Source: Sporolactobacillus sp. STSJ-5
GTDB lineage: Bacteria; Bacillota; Bacilli; Bacillales; Sporolactobacillaceae
Direction: 5' to 3'
Length of the DNA: 64,000 bases
Assembly: GCF_024385605.1 (NCBI RefSeq)
Contig: NZ_JANFOJ010000010.1
Span: forward strand, 1 to 64,000
Shown here: one piece after another, positions 1 through 10,600 of the stretch
How the letters are laid out: each line of letters opens with the position of its first letter
Numbering within the stretch: position 1 is the stretch's first letter
Notes under the pieces: model-generated
What the model was told of the DNA's origin: nothing
What the model saw: only the letters and a program-made list of their open reading frames with translations
Database searches by the model: none
Program-made: the position numbers and the translations under genes

Positions 1-45
1 GGAGGGGACAGAAGATGTGAATCGCTGTCCTACTCGACTAGATTT

Positions 46-116
46 TAAGGAAAATAGTATAAGTGCAACTAAGTCTTCGCCTTCGTCAGAGGCTAGGCGA
101 AGCCAAGTTTTCTTAT
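46..116 (+). repeat. dispersed hairpin element, copy 1
   Basis: This is the first of three related elements (others at 35082-35151 and 63731-63786). An inner stem, CTTCGCCT with AGGCGAAG, is enclosed by an outer pairing between AAGGAAAA (about 47-54) and TTTTCTTA (about 107-114). The flanks TAAGTGCAACTAAG and GCCAAGTTTTCTT are shared with copy 2, while the inner stem differs in sequence. A T-run follows, so it could act as a terminator for whatever lies upstream of the window. One reading frame is open from base 2 to a TGA at 194, but it runs through this element and is not called. Confidence 0.6.
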
Positions 117-196
117 GTTTTTTTGCAGGTTGCAACAGAATTTTTGATCGAGAAGGAGCACAAATTGAGTCGGTTTACTATAACCGGTTTTTTTGA

Positions 197-236
197 TTGA
201 CGTATTGTTTTTTGCCCTATTATACGTTAATATAAT
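197..236 (+). promoter_or_regulatory. promoter of the iron-uptake operon
   Basis: TTGACG at 197-202 is followed after 17 bases by TTATAC at 220-225. A perfect TATAAT also lies at 231-236 and may serve as an alternative -10. Either choice places the transcription start at or beside the Fur box at 244-262. Confidence 0.6.
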
Positions 237-243
237 TATTGTC

Positions 244-262
244 GATAATGAGAATCATTATC
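244..262 (+). promoter_or_regulatory. Fur box
   Basis: The 19-base sequence GATAATGAGAATCATTATC differs from the classical Fur consensus at one position and contains the 7-1-7 palindrome. It lies just downstream of the promoter and about 30 bases before the permease start. Iron-bound Fur would repress the three-gene uptake operon here; the role is inferred from the motif and the gene content. Confidence 0.88.
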
Positions 263-291
263 AACCATATAGAATGAGATGAGGTGACATT

Positions 292-1368
292 TTGCAACGG
301 CAGGAATCACGAGGGGTAACAGGTTATTTCTATTATCCTATTATTCTTCTTTTGCTCTTTTTGATCGCTGTTTCAGCGGTTTATTCTGTATCGATTGGAC
401 AAGTACATATCCCATTCGGAAAATCGATGAATATCTTATTGCACGTACTGACCAATGGCAAGTTGGGTTCTTCGAGTGCGGTAGGAAATGAGTCATACTT
501 CAATATTATCTATCAGATCCGAATGCCACGTGTGATTTTTGCTTTATTGATCGGTATAGGTCTTTCTCTATGTGGAACTGTGATGCAGGCCGTTGTGCAA
601 AATCCGCTTGCTGATCCATATATTATTGGCATTTCTTCGGGAGCTTCTCTTGGAGCTACGGTCGCAATCTTGATCGGTTTTGGTTCAAGCGCTCTCTTTG
701 CAAATTTTGGAGTCGCTTTCGGCGCTTTTGCCGGCGCAGTCGTAACCTCTGCCGCGGTGCTTCTGCTCTCAAGCATTGGCGGAAAGGCGACCTCAGTGAA
801 GCTTGTACTTTCAGGGGTTGTTGTCGGGGCCTTTTGCAGTTCACTCTCAAGTCTGGTGATCTACTTTGCCAACAATGCAGAGGGTGTCCAGCAGGTTGCT
901 TTCTGGTCTATGGGGAGTCTTGCTCCGTCAAGCTGGGAAAAGGTACCGATTTTAGCCATTGTTGTCTTGCTTGGCAGCGGTATTTTTCTTTTCCAGCATC
1001 GCGTTTTAAACACCATGCTTCTCGGGGATGAATCGGCGGTGACACTTGGAATTAATCTGAGCGTGTTTCGTAAGACCTACATGGTGCTCGCGGCGCTGAT
1101 CACGGGAACGATGGTTGCTTATTCTGGGACGATTGGCTTTGTCGGCTTAATTGTTCCGCATATTTGCCGCGGGCTTTTTGGAGCGGATCATAGACGTTTG
1201 ATGCCGGCAACGCTTCTGCTTGGCGGTCTCTTTTTAATCTGGGCAGACATCTTGTCCCGTATACTGATTCCCAATGTTGACCTTCCGATCGGAATCATTA
1301 CATCAGTGATTGGTTCGCCGCTGTTTATCTATATGATTGTGAAAAAAGGCTATAACTTTGGAGGCTGA
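292..1368 (+). CDS. FecCD-family iron-siderophore ABC transporter permease
   Basis: This integral-membrane subunit carries ferric siderophore (or haem) across the cytoplasmic membrane. The 358 residues are almost entirely hydrophobic segments, as in the BtuC/FecCD family of about 330-350 residues. The family hallmark NPLADP is at residues 104-109 and GLIVPHICR lies near residue 285. The start is TTG, preceded by GAGGTG. It is the only permease in the operon, so the transporter would use a homodimer, whereas many siderophore systems use two different permeases. The ATPase follows after 3 bases and the binding lipoprotein after that. The upstream Fur box indicates iron-repressed expression. The exact siderophore cannot be read from the sequence. 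Confidence 0.92.
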   Translation: MQRQESRGVTGYFYYPIILLLLFLIAVSAVYSVSIGQVHIPFGKSMNILLHVLTNGKLGSSSAVGNESYFNIIYQIRMPRVIFALLIGIGLSLCGTVMQAVVQNPLADPYIIGISSGASLGATVAILIGFGSSALFANFGVAFGAFAGAVVTSAAVLLLSSIGGKATSVKLVLSGVVVGAFCSSLSSLVIYFANNAEGVQQVAFWSMGSLAPSSWEKVPILAIVVLLGSGIFLFQHRVLNTMLLGDESAVTLGINLSVFRKTYMVLAALITGTMVAYSGTIGFVGLIVPHICRGLFGADHRRLMPATLLLGGLFLIWADILSRILIPNVDLPIGIITSVIGSPLFIYMIVKKGYNFGG

Positions 1369-1371
1369 GGA

Positions 1372-2133
1372 ATGGAACTTGCGGCAAAAGAACTGCACGT
1401 GCGCAGAGGCAAAAAAGAAATCATCAAAAATGCTTCTGTATTTGTGAAAAACAAGCAGTTTGTCGGGCTGATCGGGCCAAATGGCTGCGGCAAGTCGACA
1501 CTGCTTAAAAGTATCTATAAAAGTCTAACACCCCAGAGCGGCAGCGTTTTTTTAAATGATCTTGATGTTCTGAAGAGTTCAGAGAAAAAGGTGTCACAGC
1601 GCTTGGGCGTTGTTGGGCAGTTCAATGAAATGAGCTTTGATTTAACCGTTGAGCAGATGGTGCTTCTCGGACGGACTCCGCATAAGAAATTGTTGGAGCC
1701 GGATCAATCGGATGATTATGAGATTGTAGAAGAGGCACTGAGGCGCACACGATTACAGGATTATCGCTCGCGCAGCTATCAGTCACTTTCCGGTGGTGAG
1801 AAGCAGCGGGTTATTCTCGCGCGCACCATTGCGCAGCAGCCGCAATTAATGATTCTCGATGAACCAACGAATCATCTTGATATACGCTACCAATTTGAGA
1901 TTCTTTCCTGCGTGAAACAGCTTGGCATCAGTGTCCTGGCTGCGCTTCATGATCTGGAGTTGGCGGTTATGTACTGTGACTATATATACGCGGTTAAAGA
2001 CGGTGAAATTTATGCACACGGGAAGCCGGAAGACGTACTGACTCCCGAAACCGTTGAAGCACTCTATCAAATTAAATGCCAGACCTTTATAAATCCAGTG
2101 ACAAAACATATAGGCTTCGCCTATGGAATCTGA
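1372..2133 (+). CDS. iron-siderophore ABC transporter ATP-binding protein
   Basis: This 253-residue cytoplasmic ATPase powers the permease encoded just upstream. Walker A is GPNGCGKST at residues 35-43, the ABC signature LSGGEKQR is at 139-146, and Walker B with its catalytic Glu (ILDEPTNHLD) is at 161-170. The arrangement and C-terminus fit the FecE/FepC/FhuC group. The ATG comes 3 bases after the permease stop, implying translational coupling, and the lipoprotein gene begins 14 bases downstream of this stop. All domains are present and the length is normal. Confidence 0.93.
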   Translation: MELAAKELHVRRGKKEIIKNASVFVKNKQFVGLIGPNGCGKSTLLKSIYKSLTPQSGSVFLNDLDVLKSSEKKVSQRLGVVGQFNEMSFDLTVEQMVLLGRTPHKKLLEPDQSDDYEIVEEALRRTRLQDYRSRSYQSLSGGEKQRVILARTIAQQPQLMILDEPTNHLDIRYQFEILSCVKQLGISVLAALHDLELAVMYCDYIYAVKDGEIYAHGKPEDVLTPETVEALYQIKCQTFINPVTKHIGFAYGI

Positions 2134-2147
2134 GGAGGATAACATAC

Positions 2148-3161
2148 ATGAAAAAGAAATTACTTGCCTGCTGTCTAACAGGCATTTTACTACTCGCCGG
2201 ATGCGGCAGCTCGACAACAACAAGTGGATCGGATAAGGCTGCTGAAAGTAGCAAATCGCACTATCCGCTGACGATTCATAACTATACGAAAGCAGAAGGT
2301 GGTACCGAATGGAAGAAGAAAGATCAGATCATTAAGAAGGAACCGAAGCGAGTGATGGCAACGACCCGAACGGTAGCCGAACTGCTCCTCCATCTCGGAT
2401 TGAAAGACAAGATCGTCGGTGTTGGCGGGAACTTCGGAGCTGCGGACACATCGGTTGAAAAACAGTACAACTCATTGAAGAAGCTTGGCAGCTCCTATGT
2501 TGGCAAAGAAGCAGCGATCGGTACGAATCCCGATATCATTGTCAGCCGTGGCGATTTGTTTGACAATGCGGACTGGGGTGTCGGAACGGTTGATTCGCTG
2601 AACTCGATGGACGTCAATACCTATGCATTGAAGTCCTCGATTCGCGGCGGTACCTATGATGACATCTACAAAGATATTGACAATTTGGGGAAAATCTTCA
2701 ATGTTCAGGATAAAGCCAAAGCGTTTTCCGACAAACTGAAGGCTCATCAGAAAAAAATTACGTCGCAGTTATCGAAAATTAAAAAGACGCAGACCTTCGC
2801 TTATCTGCATATGTCGGATCCAAAAGAAGTTTACGTCTATTCTGCTTATAATGAAACGTTCTTCAATAATGCATTTAAGATGGTCAAGCTCAATAATGTC
2901 TTCCAAAATGTGAATGGCAATGTCAGCGTTGAAACCTTGGTGAAAACGAACCCTGACGTGCTGATTGTTCTGGATTGGGGAGCGGACGGAAGTAAAATGA
3001 AAAAGGCCCTTTACTCAAATCCGAAGCTGTCCAGTATGAAAGCGATCAAAAATAAAAAAGTATATAGCATGGATTACAATTATCTGTTCAGTTACAGCTA
3101 CAACACGCTTGATGGTCTGGATACACTCGCAAAAGAAATGTATCCTGACTTGTATAAATAA
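2148..3161 (+). CDS. iron-siderophore ABC transporter substrate-binding lipoprotein
   Basis: This extracellular, membrane-anchored receptor binds the ferric siderophore and delivers it to the permease. The ATG at 2148 follows GAGGAGG. A lysine-rich start, hydrophobic stretch and lipobox LLAGC give Cys19 as the lipidated residue, followed by a Ser/Thr linker. The mature part resembles the FecB/FepB periplasmic-binding fold, for example the PKRVMATTRTVAELLLHLG segment and the later NPDVLIVLDWG. The reading frame extends further upstream, but that extension overlaps the ATPase gene and lacks a signal. It is the last gene of the operon and ends before a terminator at 3186-3226. Confidence 0.92.
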   Translation: MKKKLLACCLTGILLLAGCGSSTTTSGSDKAAESSKSHYPLTIHNYTKAEGGTEWKKKDQIIKKEPKRVMATTRTVAELLLHLGLKDKIVGVGGNFGAADTSVEKQYNSLKKLGSSYVGKEAAIGTNPDIIVSRGDLFDNADWGVGTVDSLNSMDVNTYALKSSIRGGTYDDIYKDIDNLGKIFNVQDKAKAFSDKLKAHQKKITSQLSKIKKTQTFAYLHMSDPKEVYVYSAYNETFFNNAFKMVKLNNVFQNVNGNVSVETLVKTNPDVLIVLDWGADGSKMKKALYSNPKLSSMKAIKNKKVYSMDYNYLFSYSYNTLDGLDTLAKEMYPDLYK

Positions 3162-3185
3162 AAAACATACTTACCATAATCTAAC

Positions 3186-3226
3186 AAAACCGCCGTCCGC
3201 TGCAGCATGCGAACAGCGGTTTTCTT
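3186..3226 (+). terminator. terminator of the iron-uptake operon
   Basis: AAAACCGC at 3186-3193 pairs with GCGGTTTT at 3216-3223, with a further internal pairing of CCGCTG and CAGCGG, and the 3' arm runs into T residues. It begins 24 bases after the lipoprotein stop codon. Confidence 0.7.
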
Positions 3227-3325
3227 TAAATCAGTGCATAAAAATCGACGGTAAAAGAACCAACAAAAAACTCTAAGGTTAGAGGAAAAATAGAAATCAA
3301 GAAACCAAGACTGCCTAAATCACAG

Positions 3326-3354
3326 TTGACACATATGAATTATGTGTATAGAAT
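3326..3354 (+). promoter_or_regulatory. strong promoter with internal inverted repeat, upstream of luxS
   Basis: A perfect TTGACA at 3326-3331 and TAGAAT at 3349-3354 are separated by exactly 17 bases. ACACATA (3329-3335) and TATGTGT (3341-3347) form an inverted repeat that overlaps the -35 and fills the spacer, an arrangement typical of a repressor operator. The regulator is unknown. The transcript would start near 3361, leaving a leader of about 220 bases before luxS in which no known riboswitch was recognised. Confidence 0.72.
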
Positions 3355-3582
3355 AACGTTAATCCATTAGAGAGGGGATCAGCTCTGATTCATCATGAAA
3401 CATGAATAGCGGAACAGTCTGTGCTTTGCATACAATATTCGCACCGAAGTCGATTCTTTTGTATTTTGGATTTAGACAGATAGCTCATTAACCAATCACT
3501 TAATCATGCAATAAATAGTGCGATGCTGATAAAATAGTAATAGGTCATTACGAAAATACAAAAAGGCGAGGCGATTGTAGTC

Positions 3583-4068
3583 ATGGCAAAGGTTGAAAGT
3601 TTTACTCTTGATCATACGAAAGTCAAGGCTCCATATGTCCGATTAATTGCGACACAAAAAGGTCCTAAGGGCGATGTGATTCAAAATTATGATTTGCGTT
3701 TTGTACAGCCGAATGAAAATGCGATTCCGACAGCAGGGCTGCATACGATTGAACACATGCTGGCCAGTCTGCTGCGTGATCGACTGGAAGGCGTGATTGA
3801 CTGCTCGCCATTTGGCTGCCGCACCGGTTTTCACTTGATTCTTTGGGGCGAACATGAACCAATTGACGTTGCCAAAGCGCTGAAGGGTTCGCTTGAATTT
3901 ATCGCAAACGAAGCCACTTGGGACGACGTTCAGGGAACGACGATTGAAAGCTGCGGCAATTATCGTGATCACTCACTCTTCTCAGCCAAGGAATGGTCAA
4001 AGAAGATTGTTGAAGAAGGTATCAGCTCAGATCCATTTGAACGCAAAGTGGTTAAGGAATCAATTTAA
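3583..4068 (+). CDS. luxS: S-ribosylhomocysteine lyase
   Basis: LuxS cleaves S-ribosylhomocysteine to homocysteine and the autoinducer-2 precursor DPD, completing the activated-methyl cycle in the cytoplasm. The 161-residue protein has the hallmark HTIEHMLA with metal ligands His54 and His58, the catalytic-loop Cys79 in FGCRTGFHL, and the third metal ligand Cys124 in [10 protein letters not shown]. Length and motifs match the family closely. It is monocistronic, lying between the promoter at 3326 and a 15-bp terminator at 4150-4192. Two S-box riboswitches elsewhere in the window also sense the SAM economy, but no S-box precedes this gene. Confidence 0.96.
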   Translation: MAKVESFTLDHTKVKAPYVRLIATQKGPKGDVIQNYDLRFVQPNENAIPTAGLHTIEHMLASLLRDRLEGVIDCSPFGCRTGFHLILWGEHEPIDVAKALKGSLEFIANEATWDDVQGTTIESCGNYRDHSLFSAKEWSKKIVEEGISSDPFERKVVKESI

Positions 4069-4149
4069 CTAATCGTTTGAACCAACCTGAGTAGTCCAAT
4101 AGCATTTTGAGCTGTTCGATGACACTACAATTTTTTTACTAAAAAGCGA

Positions 4150-4192
4150 AACGATCTGAATCCATGGTGTAAGTGGGTTCGGGTCGTTTTTT
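4150..4192 (+). terminator. luxS terminator
   Basis: A 15-bp stem (4150-4164 with 4174-4188, several G-T pairs) with a nine-base loop is followed by a T-run. The next 250 bases up to the cre site are AT-rich and no gene or known RNA was recognised there. Confidence 0.85.
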
Positions 4193-4447
4193 GCGTGCAT
4201 CTTTTAAGAGGTCAGCTCTAATCTAGTAATCTATTTTCTAGTGTTTTAGAAATCTACTTTAATTAACTCTAGTGAATCTTTTTTTGTTCAATCTGTTTCA
4301 TTTTTAGAATTAGTGAGTTGCTTACATAAAATGTAAAAAAATGATCATCAAATTTTTTCCACTATTAGCAAGCTTTTTCACAAACTTTATCAGCAATTAA
4401 AAATAACACACTAATTGGAATGAAACTTGCATAACAAAATGTGTTAA

Positions 4448-4461
4448 TGAAAGCGCTTAAT
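4448..4461 (+). promoter_or_regulatory. cre (CcpA) site before the fructan hydrolase
   Basis: TGAAAGCGCTTAAT closely matches the catabolite-responsive-element consensus. It lies about 20 bases before the TTG start, where bound CcpA would block transcription. This suggests glucose repression of the downstream secreted GH32 enzyme. An in-frame ATG overlaps this site but has no Shine-Dalgarno sequence. Confidence 0.7.
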
Positions 4462-4482
4462 AAAATAGAGGAGGTTAAAAAG

Positions 4483-7400
4483 TTGAATCGACTACTCAAA
4501 TTCAGTATTGCGTTACTTATAGGTATAGGATTAATGGTGCCGTCACTGCCGGTGCAAGTCAAGGCGGAGGATTCGAGCAGTCATTACTATCAAGAGCCAT
4601 ATCGTAATCAGTATCATTACTCAGCTCAACAGAATTGGTTGAACGATCCGAATGGATTGATTAAATACAATGGTGTCTATCATATGTTTTATCAGTATAA
4701 TCCGGAAGGCAATGAATGGGGCAATATGTCCTGGGGACATGCCATCAGTAAAGACCTCGTTCACTGGAAGGAACAGAAGGTAGCCATTCCGGAAGATGAT
4801 AACGATGCGTGGGTAGACTTTTGGATGCAAACGAAGGATGATGCGAAGCCTGTCCATTATTTGGGGCGCCCAACCACAAACTGGGATCTCAACAATCCGA
4901 ATGGCAAGCGGTATATCTTCAGCGGTTCCGTTGTGCTTGATAAAGATAATGTGAGCGGCTTTGGTCAGAATACGCTGATCGCTTTCTACACGAGTACGTA
5001 TCAGGTGTGCGTGCGGGATGATGATTACAGCAAGGATTCGCTCGGAAATATCATCGGCATCCGTGAAGTACAGGAACAGAATATGGCCTACAGTACGGAT
5101 GGCGGAAAGACGTTTAAAAAATATAATAATCAAAAGCCGATTATTCCGGTTACTGAGGTGCGGACAAAGGATGCGGGCAATTTCCGTGATCCGAACGTTG
5201 TGTATGACGAGGCGAATCAGGAGTGGATCATGCCTGTTGTATCCGGGCAGGAAGTTGAAATTTTTGCATCGAAGAATTTAAAGGATTGGGATTATCAAAC
5301 AAGCATCAAGCGTGAAAATGATGTGGGAAACGGTGTTTGGGAGTGCCCGGAACTGATTCCAATGACAGTTAAGGGAACCAACGAAAAGAAGTGGGTGCTG
5401 TCACTGAGTGTGCAAAATGGCGCTCCTGCCGGCGGGTCGGGTATGCAGTATTTTGTAGGAACGCTCGGCAAAAATGATGCGGATAAGATTGCATTCACTC
5501 CGGATACAGATGACACCATGAAGAATCCGCAATGGTTCGACTATGGCGAAGATTTTTACGCGGGTATTACGTTTGCCAATGTACCGGATCGCACGATTAT
5601 GCTTGGATGGATGTCCAACTGGACGTACAACGGGGAGCAGAACACGTCACCTTGGAAGGGCGAGATGACCTTGCCGCGCGAGCTGAACTTAGAGAAATCG
5701 GACAGCGGTTATACGATTCGGCAAGAGCCTGTTTCAGAGATTGATGATCAAATTGGACAAGGTGCTATAAACCTTGGAGATGAGAAGATCAAGGACAGCT
5801 ACGGGGATACCGAAACGTCGCAGATTAAGGACTTTTCAGGAACACAATATAAAATCAGTGCAGATTTTACTTGGACAAATGCTTCGGAGCCGAATGATCT
5901 CGGCTATTTGCTCCGACAGTCCGATGACGGTTCAAAATATGTAAAGGTCGGCTATGATCCGCAAAAGCAGATCGTTTATCTTGACCGTACCAAGGACGGC
6001 GAATCGATTAATCGCCAGGAAACAAAAGTAAAGCTGGACAAAAAGGCAAGCAGCATTAAGCTAACCGTATACGTGGATACCTCTTCTATTGAAGTCTTTG
6101 TCAATGATGGAGAAAAAGTAATCACACAGCTTGTTTACCCGAATCCGGATCAGCCGTCTGATTCACGCAACCTAGCTTATTTCGTTAATAATGGTACGGT
6201 ATCGATCAGTCAGGCTGAGGGTGAACATCTTAAAAGCATCTGGGGAAATAATCCAAGTATTAAAGCACCGAATGAGACGACATTGAATTATGGTGACAGT
6301 TTTGATGCACTGAATGGCGTGTCGGCCAATGATTTGAAGGATGGCGATCTGACTTCTGATATCAAGGTGTCCGGAGATACAGTGAAAACGAAAACGCCTG
6401 GCACCTATCAAATAACCTATTCAGTAGCGAATCAGGCCGGAGTAACAGCAACAAAAACAATAAAAGTCAACATTGTGATGGATGGACAAGCTGCTGCCGA
6501 TGACGCTGTCCAATTGGTTGAAACGGCGGAACAGAGTCAGCTGCAGAAGGATGCAGATGCAGCAAAGCTGTTTGTTGCTCAGCTGCCGGAAGGAACGACC
6601 AAGGATTCGCTGAATGCTCGGTTGAAAGTCGTACAAGAGAAGATAGATGGTGCGGCTGCAGCAGAGGAGGCGGCAAAGGCAGTAGAAGCGGCAACAAAAG
6701 CAGTAGAGCAGGCGGAACAAACCAAATCGCAGGCAGATGTGGATGCAGCAAAAGTTAAAGTCAATGCTTTGGCGGAAGGAACGACGAAGGATTCGCTGAA
6801 TGCTCGGTTGAAAGTTGTACAAGAGAAGATAGATGGTGCGGCTGCGGAAGAGGAGACGGCAAAGGCAGTAGAAGCGGCAACAAAAGCAGTAGAGCAGGCG
6901 GAACAAACCAAATCGCAAGCAGACGTGGATGCTGCTCGAGTCAAGGTCAATGCTTTGGCGGACAGCGATGCAAAATCTGCCTTGGAAAAACGTCTTGATG
7001 CGCTTCAAAAGACGAGTGATACGGAGAATGCGAAAGAACATACTTATTATGTGAAAAAGGGCTCCTATCTTTACAGTTCGTCAAATGGCAGCAAGACGAG
7101 AATTGGTTTTATCGCAGTTAATACAAAGGTCAAGACCAAGACCGACCCATCAGCCAAGATGTACAAGATCACATATAAAGGAAAAACAGGCTATGTTTAC
7201 AGAGTCAACCTTGGGGAAAAGCCCCTGTCCGTCACACGCTATGTCCATAAATCATCGTATTTGTACAGCACCAATACGAGTAAAAAGCGCAAGGGAATTA
7301 AGATCGCAACAAATGTGAAACTGCAGACAATCAGTACGCTCTCATCAAAAATGTACAAAGTGACGTACAAGGGAAAAACAGGCTACGTCTATAAAGTGAA

Positions 7401-7623
7401 TCTCGGAACTAAAGCACAGTCCGTGACGCGTTACGTTCACAAGCCATCGTATTTATACAGCACCAATACGGGTAAGAAACGAAAAGGAATCAAGATCCCG
7501 AAAAATACAAAGCTCAAGACCAAAAGTCCCCTGTCAGCAAAAATGTACAAGGTCACTTATAAAGGCAAAACGGGTTATGTATATCGGGTCAATCTAGGCA
7601 CAAAGCCGCTGAAGAAGCGCTGA
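4483..7623 (+). CDS. secreted GH32 fructan hydrolase (levanase/inulinase type) with SH3-like wall-binding repeats
   Basis: This is an exo-acting beta-fructosidase candidate that would hydrolyse levan, inulin or sucrose outside the cell. The TTG start at 4483 follows AGGAGG with an 8-base gap. A signal peptide ends near residue 28. The GH32 catalytic motifs are WLNDPNG (nucleophile Asp55), FRDPN (about 234-238) and WECPEL (acid/base Glu287), followed by the GH32 C-terminal beta-sandwich. Then come a DUF5011-like Ig domain (about 590-665), a helical region with 62-residue repeats (about 670-850), and three ~64-residue SH3-like repeats ending in KGKTGYVY. There is no LPXTG motif, so wall attachment would be non-covalent. 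At 1046 residues it is about twice a minimal GH32 enzyme. The exact fructan specificity is uncertain. Confidence 0.92.
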   Translation: MNRLLKFSIALLIGIGLMVPSLPVQVKAEDSSSHYYQEPYRNQYHYSAQQNWLNDPNGLIKYNGVYHMFYQYNPEGNEWGNMSWGHAISKDLVHWKEQKVAIPEDDNDAWVDFWMQTKDDAKPVHYLGRPTTNWDLNNPNGKRYIFSGSVVLDKDNVSGFGQNTLIAFYTSTYQVCVRDDDYSKDSLGNIIGIREVQEQNMAYSTDGGKTFKKYNNQKPIIPVTEVRTKDAGNFRDPNVVYDEANQEWIMPVVSGQEVEIFASKNLKDWDYQTSIKRENDVGNGVWECPELIPMTVKGTNEKKWVLSLSVQNGAPAGGSGMQYFVGTLGKNDADKIAFTPDTDDTMKNPQWFDYGEDFYAGITFANVPDRTIMLGWMSNWTYNGEQNTSPWKGEMTLPRELNLEKSDSGYTIRQEPVSEIDDQIGQGAINLGDEKIKDSYGDTETSQIKDFSGTQYKISADFTWTNASEPNDLGYLLRQSDDGSKYVKVGYDPQKQIVYLDRTKDGESINRQETKVKLDKKASSIKLTVYVDTSSIEVFVNDGEKVITQLVYPNPDQPSDSRNLAYFVNNGTVSISQAEGEHLKSIWGNNPSIKAPNETTLNYGDSFDALNGVSANDLKDGDLTSDIKVSGDTVKTKTPGTYQITYSVANQAGVTATKTIKVNIVMDGQAAADDAVQLVETAEQSQLQKDADAAKLFVAQLPEGTTKDSLNARLKVVQEKIDGAAAAEEAAKAVEAATKAVEQAEQTKSQADVDAAKVKVNALAEGTTKDSLNARLKVVQEKIDGAAAEEETAKAVEAATKAVEQAEQTKSQADVDAARVKVNALADSDAKSALEKRLDALQKTSDTENAKEHTYYVKKGSYLYSSSNGSKTRIGFIAVNTKVKTKTDPSAKMYKITYKGKTGYVYRVNLGEKPLSVTRYVHKSSYLYSTNTSKKRKGIKIATNVKLQTISTLSSKMYKVTYKGKTGYVYKVNLGTKAQSVTRYVHKPSYLYSTNTGKKRKGIKIPKNTKLKTKSPLSAKMYKVTYKGKTGYVYRVNLGTKPLKKR

Positions 7624-10600
7624 GTGCGGAAATAAATAAGAAACAAAAACACCGGAGCGGTAAAAATGCTCCGGTGTTTTTTTACACCATCGGAAGATGC
7701 GCAGCATCGTATCAATGGAAAAAACACTTATATTATGAGAAAAGTTGAACCGAAGTGAAAGGGTTAGACCGAACGTTTGAAAAGTTAGGCCGAATCCATG
7801 AAAAAATAGGCCTAATCTAGTGAGAGTTAGACCGAAAAGTAGAGGTTAGGCCGAACCGATAGAAAGTTAGACCGAACACTTGAGAAGTTAGCCCGAATCT
7901 GTGAAAAATTAGACCGAACGCTCGAAAAGTTGAACCGAATCTCCTTTTGCTTCGCAGTCGTCTTTACTTTGCACGCATTTTTTTAAAATAATCTAGTTTT
8001 TACTCCTGGATTCTCTTATCTTCTACCTGATTAATAAAACGATTCAGTCTATAAGTTTGACAAATCGTCTTGGAATGACTAACAATACAGACAAGCAGGT
8101 TGTGATTTTCTGAGTAATATATAGGAGAGATTTAATGAAACAATTAAAAATTGCTCTCGCTAACATACTTCTAACTTTCTCCATTTTGTTCGTGTTGTAT
8201 CTGACCTTAATTCCACATGGGATTATTCATACCGGGAACGTTGCCGGGACACCTGTTCAGCATTTTACTATTAATTTGAATCCGCTTGTGATCTTTAAAA
8301 ATTTTCAATCAGCCTCTCTATTTTATTTTATCGTTGATGATCTTGGGAATATTATGCTGTTTTTACCCTTTGGCTTTTTTCTGGCAATGAGGTATCCGCA
8401 GTTCCATTGGGCACATGCCTTGTTTATGGGTGCTCTGTTTTCAGCGACTATTGAATGGGTCCAGCTTTTCCTGCCTAACCGTATGACCGATATCGATGAT
8501 GTGATTCTCAATACAACGGGAGCTGTTTTGGGTTACATGTTCTATCGATTTGTTCAGAGAGAGGAACATAATGGGCAGGAACAGCGGTGAATGAGCTGAG
8601 CTCTCGTCACTGCTTGATTATTGTGGTTAGTGAATTATCTTCATGTATGCCGAGAAACAATCTCGTTTATCCTATTATTGCTGCTGACATTACGATAACA
8701 TGGAGATGATTTTTGTGACCAATGATGAACTGATGACTGAGCTTGGATCAGAGGCGGTGCTGAATTATGAGCGAAACATGGCACTATTTTATCTGCTTAT
8801 GGAGAAAGGGATCATCACACAGGAAGAATTTGACGAGAAATTCAAGACCATCCACGAACATTTCGAAGACCACTTGAAAGGAATCTTCGGAGATGATGTA
8901 GAAACTGAGTGATTGTCGAACCACCGGCATCAATTGATTTAAAAAAATGGGTGAACTTTAATTCAAAAAAACAAATCGCATAAAAATAGTATGAATTAGT
9001 ATTGACTCTTCAACGGAACTCTCGTAAGCTTTAAACATCAACTAAATAATTCTTATCAAGAGTGGGGGAGGGACCGGCCCAATGAACCCCGACAACCAGC
9101 ATAGAAAACTGTGTATGGTGTTAATTCCGGCAGATTTGATCTGAGAGATAAGAAAAGTACAATCGGACGGCAATGGCGACTACTTTTCTTGTGTTCTAAG
9201 AAAAGCGGCCGCTTTTATTTTTCTAGTGTGCTGTTTTTACAAAAAGCAGCAACATAAGAACTTAAGGTTTCTTCAAAAAATCAGTTATGAGGGGTAATAA
9301 GATGACTCAATATGAATTAGAAAGTGGGATAGAAAAGTTAACCTTAGCTTTATTTCAGTGGTTTCATCGACATCCCGAACTTGCCCTTAGTGAATTTGAG
9401 ACGACAAAGAAGATTAAAGCAGTGCTTCAAGAGCACAACATTGACATTCTATCCAATCCAATGGATACAGGGGTGTTTGCGAAGATTGGCGGAAAAAAAC
9501 CAGGCAGTTTGATCGCGCTGCGAGCGGACATTGATGCACTGCCGATTAATGAGGAGAGTGGTTTGCCCTATTCATCGGAACATTCAAATCGGATGCATGC
9601 ATGCGGTCATGATTTTCACCTAACCAATTTACTGGCGACGGCGATTGAATTAAAGAAAATTGAAGATCAGTTAAACGGAAGCATCTTACTTATTTTTCAG
9701 CCGGCTGAAGAAGTGGATCATGGGGCGGACCGAGTTGTAAATACAGGGATATTAAATGGTGTCGAGGCAATTTTCGGACTGCATGTTAATCCAGAACTGC
9801 CCACAGGTGTTGTTGGGGTCAAAACGGGGAATTTTAATGCCGCAGTGGATCGCTTTTTTGTTACGTTTCATGGGAAGGGTACGCATGCCGCTCATCCTGA
9901 AAGCGGGGATGATGTGATTGTGGCAACAGGTGAATTTATTGTTGCCGCTCAGACCATTGTCAGTCGAAATGTCAATCCGTTTGACCCAAGCGTGGTTTCA
10001 ATCACACATCTTGAATCCGGAAAGACTTGGAATGTGCTGCCAAACACGTCGCTGCTTGAAGGAACCGTTCGATCCTTTGATAAAAAGACGAGAGAAAAAA
10101 TAAAAACGCGTTTGCAGAAAGTAGCAAGCGGCATTGCCGCCACTAACGAGGTCACGAGTGAATTCCAATGGGTGGACGGTGCTCCGGCCGTGGTCAATGA
10201 TCAACGATTAACAAAATTCGTTGAAACGGTTGCCTTAAAAAAACATTTTGATGTTGTGCATCTAGAAGCAAGTATGGGTGGAGAAGATTTTTCTTGCTAT
10301 CAACAGATCATACCGGGTACTTTTTTCAATGTAGGTGTTGGGTCAGCATATCCGGTTCATAGCAGTAAATTCAAGGCAGATCCTAAAGCATTTGAGACTT
10401 CCATACCTCTGTTTGTTGCCTTGGTGAAATCCTATTTGGAAGGATAGGCGCAGAACTACGCCAGCAAGGAGGAAGAGAGATGGGAGTCGAAGAGAAAAAA
10501 GTGATTGTTTTCATTGCGCATCCGGATGATGAAACATTTATCGGTGGCACGTTAGCCAGGTTGGTACGACAAAAAAATAGGGTTCTTGTTGTGATCGCGA